A DNA stretch of 64,000 nucleotides. Origin: JASHUC01 sp035523875 (GTDB lineage: Bacteria; Pseudomonadota; Gammaproteobacteria; Steroidobacterales; Steroidobacteraceae). Made by a program: the position numbers and the translations under genes. This document shows, in pieces, positions 26,601-35,843 of this stretch (its first letter is position 1; each line of letters starts with the position of its first letter). Location of the stretch: assembly GCA_035523875.1 (NCBI GenBank), contig DATKPY010000014.1, positions 1-64,000 of the forward strand, written 5' to 3'. The notes beneath the pieces are model-generated. The model saw only the letters and a program-made list of their open reading frames with translations, made no database searches and was not told the origin of the DNA.

Positions 26601-27632
26601 ATGCGTAGAGCACCAGTACGAAGCGGGTCGGCCGTGGCGGTTGCGCTGCTTCTCGCCAGTATGACGGCTTTAGCGGGATCCACCGCGCGCGCGGCGACCG
26701 CCTCGGGCCACTGCGGGCGCGCCTGCCTCGACGGGATGGTCGACGACTACATCGCCGCCCTCGTCGCGCACGATCCGAGCCGCGTGCCGATTGCCCCGGA
26801 CGCCCGGTTCGTGCAGAACACCGTGCCCATGAAGCCGGGCGAGGGGCTATGGAAGACCGCGAGCGCGGGTCCCACGTCGTTCAAGATCTACGTGCCGGAT
26901 CCCGTTGCGCAGCAGGTCGGCTTCCTGGGAGTGATGCAGGAGGACGGCAAGCCGATCGAGCTCGCGCTGCGCCTGAAGATCCGTCACGGCAAGATCGTCG
27001 AGATGGAGCATCTGATCGCGCGCAATCTGCGACCCGCGAGCCTCAAGAATCTCGAGACCCCGCGCCCTGCGTTCCTGCAGACGGTGCCGCGTGCCGAGCG
27101 CAGCTCGCGCGCGAAGATGCTCATGATCGGCGCCTCGTACTATCAGGCGCTCGTCACCGGCAACGGACGCGCCGCGCCGTTCGCAGCCGACTGCGTGCGA
27201 CACGAGAACGGCATGCAGACCACCTCCAACACGCGACCCGCAGAGACCCCCATCGGCAACACCGGCGGCTCCTCGGCGATGGCGAAGCTCGGCAGCCTCG
27301 GCTGCGAGGCGCAGATCGACACGCATACGTTCGACTACATCACGCGGATCGAGCCGCGGCGCGTGTGGATCGCCGATCCGGTGACCGGTCTCGTCTTCGG
27401 GCTTTCGCAATTCCGCCAGCCGATGCGGCAGAAGTTCGTGAAGATCGTCGGCGTTCCCGGCGTCGATCGCATCCCGATGAACTTCAAGCCGTTCGATCTC
27501 CCGGCGGCACACATCTTCAAGGTGAGTGACGGCAAGATTCACCAAATCGAGGCGATGGGCTTCGTGATGCCGTACGACTCGAAGACCGGCTGGGAGCGGC
27601 CCGCGCACGCCGCCGCCGTTCCTCACAGCTGA
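26601..27632 (+). CDS. Secreted tandem NTF2-like protein, DUF8021-like, paralogue 2
   Basis: A 343-residue protein with a signal peptide ending near residue 32 and the paired cysteines Cys38 and Cys42 (CGRAC). It parallels paralogue 1 block by block: YIAALVAHDPSRVPIAPDARFVQN, VGFLGVMQEDGKPIELALRLKI, LQTVPRAERSSRAKMLMIGASYYQAL, ADCVRHENGMQTT and SLGCEAQ. The first-half ending is slightly shorter and the second half longer, with a GVPGVDRIPMNFKPFD insert. AGAGGGG lies about 8 nt before ATG 26601. It is downstream of the cupin in the same operon. Function unknown; divergence of the copies suggests different ligands. Confidence 0.85.
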   Translation: MRRAPVRSGSAVAVALLLASMTALAGSTARAATASGHCGRACLDGMVDDYIAALVAHDPSRVPIAPDARFVQNTVPMKPGEGLWKTASAGPTSFKIYVPDPVAQQVGFLGVMQEDGKPIELALRLKIRHGKIVEMEHLIARNLRPASLKNLETPRPAFLQTVPRAERSSRAKMLMIGASYYQALVTGNGRAAPFAADCVRHENGMQTTSNTRPAETPIGNTGGSSAMAKLGSLGCEAQIDTHTFDYITRIEPRRVWIADPVTGLVFGLSQFRQPMRQKFVKIVGVPGVDRIPMNFKPFDLPAAHIFKVSDGKIHQIEAMGFVMPYDSKTGWERPAHAAAVPHS

Positions 27633-27671
27633 GCGCTCTCGCGACGCCACGATGCTCGCAGGCGGGCGACT

Positions 27672-29261
27672 TCAGAACTTTCGCTCGGAGAGCGGCGGTG
27701 GCGTGTACTGGTAGATCCAGGTTTCCGTGAGCGGCTGCCCGTCGTAGGCGAGATAGAGTCGCAGATCGATCGGCTCGGTACTCGTGTCGGGGACGAGATC
27801 GAACATCGCGCGCCAGCCGTTGAGCGGTCTCAGTGGCCGCGCGGAGACGATCTCCACGCGGCCGCGGGAAGCGGTAATCACCGCCTCCACCCGGTCGGTG
27901 TCGGTGATGAGCGGCAGATCACCGCCGAAGAAGTCGAGAACGAAGCGCCACGAGAAGTACTTGCGCGGCTGCCCGATCACACCGCCAATACCCGTGCGCG
28001 TGGCTCCCGTGGTCGCAAGCGCAGACTGGAACGGGCATTCGCGGCACCAGTAGAGGCGGTAGGCGAGCAGAAGCTCCTCCCCGCCTCGGGGCCTGTCCGC
28101 GGGATTCCAGAACGCGACCACGTTATCGGCGGTCTCGTCCTGCGTCGGAATCTCGACGAGCATCACCGCGCCTTTGCCCCAGCCGGACTTCGGCTCCACC
28201 CACACCGACGGCCGCTTCTCGTAGAACACGCCGTCGTCCTGGTAATCGATGAAGTTGCGCTCCCGCTGCATGAGACCGAAGCCGCGCGGGTTGTCGTCGA
28301 GGAAGCTGTTGACGCGCACGACCTTCGGGTTGATGAGCGGACGCCAGATCCACTCGCCGCGGCCGGTCCAGATCTGCAGACCGTCGGAGTCGTGGATCTC
28401 CGGGCGCCAGTCCTCGGAAATATTCTTCTGGTTCTTACCGACGAAGAACATGCTCGTGCCGGGTGCGATGCCGATGCGCTCGATCGCGGTGCGCGGATAC
28501 AGCGCCGCATCGACGTCCATCACCTGCGTATCCCCCACGTCGATCAGGAACCGGTACGCACCGGCGATGCTCGGGGAATCGAGCAGCCCGTACACGGTGA
28601 GGACGTTCGAGCTCTTCTCGGGGCGCTCGAGGTAGAAGGCGACGAAGTCGGGAAACTCCTCGGGACGCGTCATCCCGGTGTCGAGCGCGAGGCCGCGCTG
28701 CGACATGCCGTACTGCAGATCGCCGTCGACGGCGCGGAAGTAGGAAGCGCCCTGAAAGACCGTGCAGTCGTGCGCCCAGTCCGTGTGGTAGAAGACCTTG
28801 AAGCCGCCGAACCCGAGGTTCGCAGGCAACTCACCGGGGCGGATGCCCGCGCGGCTGTAGTCCCACATCGCCGCGTCGTAGGCGATCTCGTGCGCGCGGC
28901 CGTTCTCGACTTCGTACATGCGCACGGGCTTGAGCACGCGGAATCCCAGATGCGCGAAGCCAATCCGGTAGCGTAGGCCCTCATCCGCCCACAGATCGTG
29001 GTCGCCGCGGTAACGAATCGCTTCCCAGTGGTCCCAGTCGAGCCGCGCCACGGCCGCGGGCAGCTGCTCGGGAGGCGGCTTGTACGGTGCGGCTGCGCGC
29101 GTGCGCGCGAGTCCCTTCAGTCGCGCGTAATCGAACGGCTCGGATGCCCCGAGGCGCTTCAGTCCTCGGTGCCGCGGAGCGGCCCATCCGGGCAGCAACG
29201 CCCCGGCTCCCGCCACCGCGGCGGCCGTCGCGCTTCCCTGCAGAAATCGCCGCCGCAACAT
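27672..29261 (-). CDS. opgD: Glucan biosynthesis protein, OpgD/MdoD type, Tat-exported
   Basis: A 529-residue protein opening with a twin-arginine signal (RRRFLQGSATAAAVAGAGALLPGWA), as in OpgD rather than the Sec-exported OpgG. The family core is clear: FDYARLKGLAR, RYRIGFAHLGFRVLKPVRMYEVENG, FGGFKVFYHTDW, SYFRAVDGDLQYGMSQRGLALDTG and FVGKNQKNISEDWRPEIHDSDGLQIWTGRGEWIWRPL. OpgD acts in the periplasm on the structure of osmoregulated glucans. The usual synthase partner OpgH is absent from the window. It is the last gene of an operon with a triheme cytochrome and an NTF2-like protein, 12 nt after the latter. Confidence 0.93.
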   Translation of the reverse strand: MLRRRFLQGSATAAAVAGAGALLPGWAAPRHRGLKRLGASEPFDYARLKGLARTRAAAPYKPPPEQLPAAVARLDWDHWEAIRYRGDHDLWADEGLRYRIGFAHLGFRVLKPVRMYEVENGRAHEIAYDAAMWDYSRAGIRPGELPANLGFGGFKVFYHTDWAHDCTVFQGASYFRAVDGDLQYGMSQRGLALDTGMTRPEEFPDFVAFYLERPEKSSNVLTVYGLLDSPSIAGAYRFLIDVGDTQVMDVDAALYPRTAIERIGIAPGTSMFFVGKNQKNISEDWRPEIHDSDGLQIWTGRGEWIWRPLINPKVVRVNSFLDDNPRGFGLMQRERNFIDYQDDGVFYEKRPSVWVEPKSGWGKGAVMLVEIPTQDETADNVVAFWNPADRPRGGEELLLAYRLYWCRECPFQSALATTGATRTGIGGVIGQPRKYFSWRFVLDFFGGDLPLITDTDRVEAVITASRGRVEIVSARPLRPLNGWRAMFDLVPDTSTEPIDLRLYLAYDGQPLTETWIYQYTPPPLSERKF

Positions 29262-29273
29262 CGCTCGGATCTT

Positions 29274-29831
29274 CTAGAACTCGATCGCGGGATCGCTCCG
29301 CGTGATCTCCCGCTTCTTGAAGAACCACTGGCCGTTCACCTTGACGAGCCAGTCGTCGTAACCACCGATTCCCGACACCGTCGTCTTCTCCCCGGGCGCG
29401 CTCGGCGGGAAGAAGGCGAAGTACTTGCCCCACCCACGCGCTTCGTTACCGTGCACGTGCAGGACGATGTCGGAGACCATGTGAACCATTTCGCGCGGCG
29501 GATTGTGTACCTTGCCATCGGTGCCGATCCGCGGCTGGAACATCTTCTGCATCGCTTCGCGCCCGACCCACTTGCCCATATCGGCGACGACGACGCCGTC
29601 CGGCGTGAACAGCTCCGAGTAGCGCACCATGTCGCGATGGTCGAGGTAATGCATGTAGCGCGCGTAGAGCTGGCGGATCTGCTCCTCATCCTCGAGCTGC
29701 CGCACGCGCTGCTCGAGACTGGCGTGCGCTTCGGCCGCCCGGGTGGCCTGGAGGTATCCGAAGGACGCGGCGCCCGCCACCCCGATCGCGATTCCGGTGG
29801 CGAGCAGCGCCGAGCGGCTCGATTGTGCCAT
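29274..29831 (-). CDS. Membrane-anchored or secreted NTF2/SnoaL-like protein
   Basis: A 185-residue protein. An N-terminal hydrophobic segment (ALLATGIAIGVAGAASFGYL) works as anchor or signal, then a short coiled coil (SLEQRVRQLEDEEQIRQLYARY) leads into a SnoaL-like fold with MHYLDHRDMVRYSELFTPDGVVV and GGYDDWLVKVNGQWFFKKREI. Relatives include dehydratases and isomerases acting on polyketides, steroids or aromatics, but active-site residues cannot be assigned. It sits between the triheme cytochrome gene (22 nt upstream) and opgD, so the three are almost certainly cotranscribed. Confidence 0.86.
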   Translation of the reverse strand: MAQSSRSALLATGIAIGVAGAASFGYLQATRAAEAHASLEQRVRQLEDEEQIRQLYARYMHYLDHRDMVRYSELFTPDGVVVADMGKWVGREAMQKMFQPRIGTDGKVHNPPREMVHMVSDIVLHVHGNEARGWGKYFAFFPPSAPGEKTTVSGIGGYDDWLVKVNGQWFFKKREITRSDPAIEF

Positions 29832-29853
29832 GGCTATCTCCTCTGCCGCGCGC

Positions 29854-31104
29854 TCAGCGGCGCGCCGCGATATCGTCGGGAGTGAGGTTCGGCGAGTGGC
29901 CCCCGAGCTCGCGGCTCGCGAAGTTCACGACCGCCGCGGCGTCGATGTCCGAGAGGCCGCGGCCGAAGCCGAGCATCTGCACCTGGCCGTTCGCCGTCTG
30001 CAGCGTCGAGCCGTAGAGCACCGCCTGCGTGAGGTTGATCGCCTGCGGGTCGGAGACGCTCTGCGAGCCCCCGAGCGCCTCGTACTCCGTCTGAATGCCG
30101 CCGCCGTTCAGGCGGTGACAGTTGGCGCAGTCCCGGGCATACACCTGTCGCCCGTGCTGCAGATCCGCGTCCGCGCCCACCGGATCACCTACGGACGCTG
30201 CGACCGGCACGGTGCTCTCCACCGGTGGAAGCGAGCGCAGGTAGGTCACCATCGCGTGAATGTCCGTTGCGGGCAGGAGCCGCAGGCTGTTCGAGACCAC
30301 CTCCGCCATCGGTCCGGAGGCCGGCCCGTGGGCCTTGGCGAATCCGGTCGACAGATAGGACACGACCGCGTCGTCCGACCAGCCGCCGAGTCCGGCCGTC
30401 ATATCAGGGCTGATGTCGTAGGCTTTCCATTTCTGAGTGATGGCCCCGCCGTAGGCCTTCGAGCGCTCCACGGCCTGCAGGAAGTTGCGCTCGGTGTGGC
30501 ACTCGCCGCAGTGACCGAGTGCTTCGACCAGGTACTTACCACGGTTCCACTCGTCCGACTTGCCCGTCTCGGGTGCGAAGCGCTCGTTCGGATCGAACAG
30601 CCAGCTCCAGTAGGCCATGAGGAACCGCTGGTTGTACGGGAAGCTCATGGCATCCGGCGGCGGGGAATAGTGAACGGGCTTCAGGCTGAAGAGGTAAGCC
30701 TTGATCGCGAGCACGTCCTCGTCCGTGAGGAGCGTGAAGGAAGCGTACGGGAACGCCGGGTACAGGTGCACACCCCCCTTGCCCACGCCGAGCTGCAGCG
30801 CGGCGCGGAAGTCGTCATCGCTCCAGCTGCCGATACCAGTTTCCTTGTCCGGGGTAATGTTCGGCGAGTAGAGCTTCCCCATGCTGCCGAGGTCGAACTC
30901 GCGCCCGCCGGCAAAGGGCTGATTACCCTCAGCGGTGTGGCAACTGATGCAGTCAGCGGCGGTGACGAGATACGCACCGCGCTTCACCATCTCGGGCGTG
31001 GCCGTCACATCGGCACGGTGCGGCACGCTCATCGAGAAGGCGCGCCAGGTCACGGCGGCGCCGACCACCACGATGACCCCGAGAATCCAGATCAAACGCT
31101 TCAT
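29854..31104 (-). CDS. Membrane-anchored triheme cytochrome c
   Basis: A 416-residue protein with an N-terminal membrane anchor (residues 4-20) and three heme c sites: Cys52-Cys55-His56 (CISCH), Cys199-Cys202-His203 (CGECH) and Cys326-Cys329-His330 (CANCH). Repeats such as LYSPNITPDKETGIGSWSDDDF mark it as a relative of the cytochrome c subunits of membrane alcohol, gluconate or aldehyde dehydrogenases, which pass electrons to ubiquinone. No dehydrogenase catalytic subunit occurs in the window, so its electron donor must be encoded elsewhere. First gene of the operon with the NTF2-like protein and opgD. Confidence 0.93.
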   Translation of the reverse strand: MKRLIWILGVIVVVGAAVTWRAFSMSVPHRADVTATPEMVKRGAYLVTAADCISCHTAEGNQPFAGGREFDLGSMGKLYSPNITPDKETGIGSWSDDDFRAALQLGVGKGGVHLYPAFPYASFTLLTDEDVLAIKAYLFSLKPVHYSPPPDAMSFPYNQRFLMAYWSWLFDPNERFAPETGKSDEWNRGKYLVEALGHCGECHTERNFLQAVERSKAYGGAITQKWKAYDISPDMTAGLGGWSDDAVVSYLSTGFAKAHGPASGPMAEVVSNSLRLLPATDIHAMVTYLRSLPPVESTVPVAASVGDPVGADADLQHGRQVYARDCANCHRLNGGGIQTEYEALGGSQSVSDPQAINLTQAVLYGSTLQTANGQVQMLGFGRGLSDIDAAAVVNFASRELGGHSPNLTPDDIAARR

Positions 31105-31518
31105 GACGACCCCCTAGCGCGCCGCTGCCACGGTCCGCGGGTACGTTGCTTGGTCAATTCGGTCGCATGGTGGGCAGTCCGCGCGCCACCTGGAGCGGCA
31201 GCGAGTGTAGCGATGCCCCGCCGCAAAATGAAGGCGCCAAGCGGGTCTTCGCGCGGTCACGGCGGCTCTTCTCGCCGGGAAAGTATCCCCCGCAGGGGGG
31301 TCCGGGCGGTCCTGGTATGGGAATGGCCCGCGTGGCGGGCATCCAGGCGAGGGATCTCGGGGTGGGTTTTCCCGCGAGGCTAGGCGCCCCGGCCAGCCCG
31401 CGCCGTCCCCGCACGGGCGGTCCGTCCGCGTGCCGCGGGCCCGCTCAGGGAGCGGGAATGGACGCTGCGGTGGTGCGGGGCCTGGCCGAGCGGTCGGGCT
31501 CGTCCGCGTGCGCGCCGG
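31105..31518. other. Non-coding stretch between chemoreceptor and cytochrome operon
   Basis: This 414-bp gap lies beyond the 3' end of the chemoreceptor gene and upstream of the cytochrome operon, both on the minus strand. I find no credible gene. It holds short perfect hairpins at 31287-31299 (CCCCC/GGGGG) and 31326-31340 (GCCCGC/GCGGGC), besides the one listed at 31440. The promoter of the cytochrome operon should lie at its left end (31105-31200). Confidence 0.5.
31440..31456 (-). terminator. Possible terminator of the chemoreceptor gene
   Basis: A perfect 7-bp stem (CCCGCTC/GAGCGGG) with a 3-nt loop sits about 60 bases past the chemoreceptor stop. No U-tract follows on the minus strand, so the call rests on position alone. 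Confidence 0.35.
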
Positions 31519-33276
31519 TCATGCGAGCGCGCGCGTCGGCCGCACCGACTGGTCTTGAGCCTCGGCCGTCTCGAGGCGGTAGCCTGCGACCATGGCGTTG
31601 AGCGCGCGCACCTGATCGACGATCGATTCGCTCGCCACGGCGGTCTGCTCGACCAGCGAGGCATTCTGCTGCGTCATGGCGTCCATCTGCATCACGGTGC
31701 GGCTCGCGTGCTCGATGCCGCGCGACTGCTCCTGGCTCGCGGTCGCGATCTCGGCGACGAGCGCGGTCGCCTTGCGCACCGCCGCGACGATCTCCGTGAG
31801 CGCGCGCCCCGACTCCTCCACGAGCCGGCTCCCCTCGCCCACCCGCGCCACGCTGTCCTGGATGAGCGCCTTGATCTCCTTCGCCGCCGTGGCGCTGCGG
31901 CCGGCGAGGTTGCGCACCTCGCTCGCGACCACAGCGAATCCGCGCCCCTGCTCCCCGGCGCGCGCGGCTTCCACTGCCGCATTGAGCGCGAGCAGATTCG
32001 TCTGGAACGCGATCGCGTCGATCACGCCGATGATGTCGGCGATCTTGCGCGCGGCCGCATTGATCCCTCCCATCGCGTTCACGGCCGAGCCGACCACCGA
32101 GCCCCCCCGCTCCGCGCGATCGCACGCTGCCGTGACGAGCTCGTTCGCGCGGGCTGCGTTGGCGGCAGTCTGCTTGACCGACTGCGCCATCGACTCCATG
32201 AGCGAGGCGGCCTGCTTGAGGCTCGAGGCCTGCTCATCGGCATGGCGCGCAAGATCGGAATTGCCGTTGCCGATCTGCTCGGCCCCGGTCTGCACCTCGT
32301 CCGAGACGAGCTTGATCCGCCCGACGAGCTCGGCCACCACATCCATGAGCGCATTCACGCCGCGGAAGAGCGCCGCGAGCTCGCCCATCTCGCCCTCGAG
32401 CGACAGCCGGCGGGTAAGATCGCCCTCCGTCGCCGCAGCCATCACGCCGTGAGTCTCCTGCACTGCGCGCTTCAACTGCTCCGCAAAGCGCACCTGCGCG
32501 GTGATATCGGTCGCGTACTGCACGACCTTGAAGGGCTTGCCCTCGGCATCGAGGATGGGGTTGTAGCTCCCCTGGATCCAAACTTCGCGACCGCCCTTGG
32601 CGATGCGCTTGTAGCGTCCGGCGTCGTACTCCCCGCGCGCGAGGCGCGCCCAGAATGCGCCCTGCTCGGCGCTCTCGCTCGAGCCCGGCTCGACGAGCAT
32701 CAGGTGGTGCGCGCCCCGCAGCTCCTCGAGCGCGTAACCCATGATGGCGAGGAGATTCTGATTCGCGCTGCGGATCGTGCCGTTGAGCTCGAACTCGATC
32801 ACGGCCTGCGAGCGCGAGATGGCCGCGAGCTGACCGAGGCCGTCGGAAAGCCGGATCATCTGTTCGGTCACGTCGACCGTGTGCTTGACCACCTTGTAGG
32901 GACGGCCGAAGCGGCCGAGGATGGGATAGTAGGTCGCCTGAACCCACACCACGCGGCCCTGCTTGCCCATCCGCTTGTACTGTGCCGACTGCGGCTCGCC
33001 GCGACGCAACCGTTCCCAGAACTCCCGATACTCGGGCGTGCGGCTGTAGGCAGGGTCCACGAACAGGCGGTGGTGCGCGCCGCGCAGCTCCGAGCGCGAG
33101 TAGCCCGACGCCTTCACGAAGTTCTCGTTCGCGCCGAGCACGTTCCCCTGCATGTCGAACTCGATGACGGGCAGCACCCTCCCGAAGGCCTGGACCTGCC
33201 GCCGCATGTCCGCACATCCCCATACGGCCGCCACCAGCCGCCGCATCGACCGACCGAGCCGTTCGAGAGCATTCAA
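31519..33276 (-). CDS. Cytoplasmic methyl-accepting chemotaxis protein with two PAS domains
   Basis: A 585-residue receptor with no membrane segment. Two PAS domains (about residues 25-140 and 150-265) are near-repeats: each has an N-[FL]-[VL] core (NENFVKASGYSRSELRGAHH; NQNLLAIMGYALEELRGAHH), then FW.RL.RGE and V.YPI or YNPI. A HAMP-like region (TEGDLTRRLSLEGEMGEL) precedes the signalling domain, with the hairpin tip at DAIAFQTNLLALNAAVEAAR and GRGFAVVASEVRNLAGRSA. The layout is like Aer-type receptors that sense redox or oxygen through flavin or heme. It is divergent from paralogue 3 of the NTF2-like family. Confidence 0.93.
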   Translation of the reverse strand: MNALERLGRSMRRLVAAVWGCADMRRQVQAFGRVLPVIEFDMQGNVLGANENFVKASGYSRSELRGAHHRLFVDPAYSRTPEYREFWERLRRGEPQSAQYKRMGKQGRVVWVQATYYPILGRFGRPYKVVKHTVDVTEQMIRLSDGLGQLAAISRSQAVIEFELNGTIRSANQNLLAIMGYALEELRGAHHLMLVEPGSSESAEQGAFWARLARGEYDAGRYKRIAKGGREVWIQGSYNPILDAEGKPFKVVQYATDITAQVRFAEQLKRAVQETHGVMAAATEGDLTRRLSLEGEMGELAALFRGVNALMDVVAELVGRIKLVSDEVQTGAEQIGNGNSDLARHADEQASSLKQAASLMESMAQSVKQTAANAARANELVTAACDRAERGGSVVGSAVNAMGGINAAARKIADIIGVIDAIAFQTNLLALNAAVEAARAGEQGRGFAVVASEVRNLAGRSATAAKEIKALIQDSVARVGEGSRLVEESGRALTEIVAAVRKATALVAEIATASQEQSRGIEHASRTVMQMDAMTQQNASLVEQTAVASESIVDQVRALNAMVAGYRLETAEAQDQSVRPTRALA

Positions 33277-33426
33277 AGCCGTAACCTGCCGTCTCGCGCG
33301 GGAGACCCGCCCCCGGTCTTATGTATCGGCCGAGCAGGGGTCCGATTGATGCGATGCACGTCGCAATATCGGAAAGGATTTCCTGCCGCTACACTCGCTT
33401 GGCTTTCACACCTCGAGGTGGCTCTC

Positions 33427-34374
33427 ATGACTGTCCTGCCACGCTCCGCTCGACGGCTCGGACTGCCCGTCTGCGCGGCCGCCCTCGTGCTCGCCCTGCC
33501 GGCCGCCCAGGGCCGCGAGGGTCCCTCCTGTGACAAGGCCTGCATGGAGCGGATCGGCGATGAGTACCGCGCGGCGTATGTGAAGCATGACCCGCGCCTC
33601 GCTCCGATCGCCCCCCACGTGCGCTTCACCGAGAACAACGTGGAGATGCGCTTCCCGGACGGCAGCTGGGACACGGTGACGCAGGAGATCGGCCCGGCGC
33701 TCACCGTGAGCGACCCCGCGAGCGGCAATGTCGGCATCTACACCACCATCATGCAGAACGACACGCCCGGGTTCCTCGCCGTGCGGCTCAAGATCGCAGA
33801 CGGGCGAATCGTCGAGATCGAGCACATGCTCTCCACGCGCCGCAACCTGAGCGGGCCACCGACGCCGATCGGGGATGTGCACACGTTCCATCACGACCCC
33901 GACCTCGCGCGCAGCGTTCCGCCGGCCGAGCGCGCCACACGGGCGCGCCTGGTCGAGCTCGCCGATGGCTACTTCTCCACCCTGCAGAACAACAACGGCG
34001 CAATCCGCGGTACCCGCTTCGCCGCGGATGCCATCAGACAGGAGAATGGACTCAAGTTCACCGACATCGAGAAGGGCTTTCGCCTCGGCTACTATCGGTT
34101 CAACGCGCGCGTGCGCGATCGCGACTACTTCCTCGTCGATGTGGAACGCGGCATCGTGATGAGCCGTGCGTTCATCGATCACAAGGGCGTGCTCGACTGG
34201 TACACCCTCACCGACGGCACGCGCCGGCGCTCGCCGTTCCGCGAGCCGCAGACCTGGGCGCTGCTCGAGCTGTTCAAGATCAAGAACGACGAGATCACGA
34301 GCGTCGAGACCACATTCACGGCCGCGCCCTACTACATGCGCTCGCCATGGACCGTGCACCCCGATGCGCCATGA
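33427..34374 (+). CDS. Secreted tandem NTF2-like protein, DUF8021-like, paralogue 3
   Basis: A 315-residue protein with a signal peptide cut near residue 29 and the paired cysteines Cys35 and Cys39 (CDKAC). First half: YVKHDPRLAPIAPHVRFTENN, VGIYTTIMQNDTPGFLAVRLKI. Second half from about residue 175: ARLVELADGYFSTL, RQENGLKF, DVERGIVMSRAFIDHKG. Unlike paralogues 1 and 2, the second half has lost both cysteines, so it lacks that disulfide. GAGGTGG lies about 8 nt before ATG 33427. It stands alone: 150 nt from the divergent chemoreceptor and convergent with a yceI-like gene. Confidence 0.85.
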   Translation: MTVLPRSARRLGLPVCAAALVLALPAAQGREGPSCDKACMERIGDEYRAAYVKHDPRLAPIAPHVRFTENNVEMRFPDGSWDTVTQEIGPALTVSDPASGNVGIYTTIMQNDTPGFLAVRLKIADGRIVEIEHMLSTRRNLSGPPTPIGDVHTFHHDPDLARSVPPAERATRARLVELADGYFSTLQNNNGAIRGTRFAADAIRQENGLKFTDIEKGFRLGYYRFNARVRDRDYFLVDVERGIVMSRAFIDHKGVLDWYTLTDGTRRRSPFREPQTWALLELFKIKNDEITSVETTFTAAPYYMRSPWTVHPDAP

Positions 34375-34394
34375 TTCGCGCTGGCGCCGCGTGA

Positions 34395-34976
34395 CTAATC
34401 GGTCTTGAGCGCCTCCACCTGGATCGCGAACCGCACCCAATCGCCGGTCATCTTCACGTCCAAGCCCATGCCGAAGTCGCTGCGATTGATCTGCGCTCGT
34501 GCATCGGCGCCGCACACCTCGCGATTGAACATCGGATGGATGATGCATTTGAACTCGTCGATCTTGAGCACGACGGGGCGCGAGACGCCGTGGAGCGTGA
34601 GCACACCGTCGACCTCCGTCGGCCGATCGCCCTGGAACTTCATTCTGTCGGCCTTATAGGTGATCGTCGGATACTTGGCGACATCGAAGAAATCCGCAGT
34701 CTTCATGTGCTCGTTGAGAGCCGGATTGCCGAAATCGATCGAGCTCGCGTCCATGACGATGTCGACGCTCCCGGACTTGGCTTGCCGATCGAGCACGATG
34801 GTGCCGGAGATGGTGTGATCGAGCTTGCCGCGCCAAATCGAGATGCCCTCGATGTGCGGCGCCTCGAAGCTCGGATAGGTATGCTGAGGATCGATCGTGT
34901 ACGTCACGGGTGCCGCAAGCGCCGCAGCGGCGCCGCACGTGGTCATGAGGACGGCAGTGAACAAGCGTATGCGCAC
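34395..34976 (-). CDS. YceI family periplasmic protein
   Basis: A 193-residue protein with a signal peptide (LFTAVLMTTCGAAAALA) and the lipocalin-like YceI fold: VTYTIDPQHTYPSFEAPHI, SGTIVLDRQAKSGSVDIVMDASSIDFGNPALNEHMKTADFFDVAKYPTITYKADRM, VDGVLTLHGVSRPVVL and IEVEALKTD-like ending. Members bind polyprenoid chains such as octaprenyl derivatives in the periplasm. It lies 59 nt downstream of the isochorismatase-like gene on the same strand, so the two may be cotranscribed. Confidence 0.93.
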   Translation of the reverse strand: MRIRLFTAVLMTTCGAAAALAAPVTYTIDPQHTYPSFEAPHIEGISIWRGKLDHTISGTIVLDRQAKSGSVDIVMDASSIDFGNPALNEHMKTADFFDVAKYPTITYKADRMKFQGDRPTEVDGVLTLHGVSRPVVLKIDEFKCIIHPMFNREVCGADARAQINRSDFGMGLDVKMTGDWVRFAIQVEALKTD

Positions 34977-35035
34977 GGATCCTTACTCCTTACTCACGAC
35001 TTCGATCGCGCCCATGCATTGTAGCGGCTCGACCG

Positions 35036-35716
<681 letters not shown>

Positions 35717-35843
35717 GCGGGTGCGGCGGCGGCGGCGGCACACCGCAAACGAGGCATTCACGCCGCGGCGCCGGGTGCCATACTTTAGCATCCTCGGACT
35801 CCGCGCGAGCTCCACCGACCGTCCCAAGCCGAGCCGTCTTGCA

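Noticed and set aside
31146..31601. 151-codon frame in the gap upstream of the cytochrome operon
   Set aside because: Low-complexity Gly/Pro/Arg translation with no ribosome site and overlap with the chemoreceptor end.
35717..35740. (CGG)n microsatellite before the isochorismatase-like gene
   Set aside because: Noted as a possible slippage site, but it lies upstream of the start and does not alter the reading frame.
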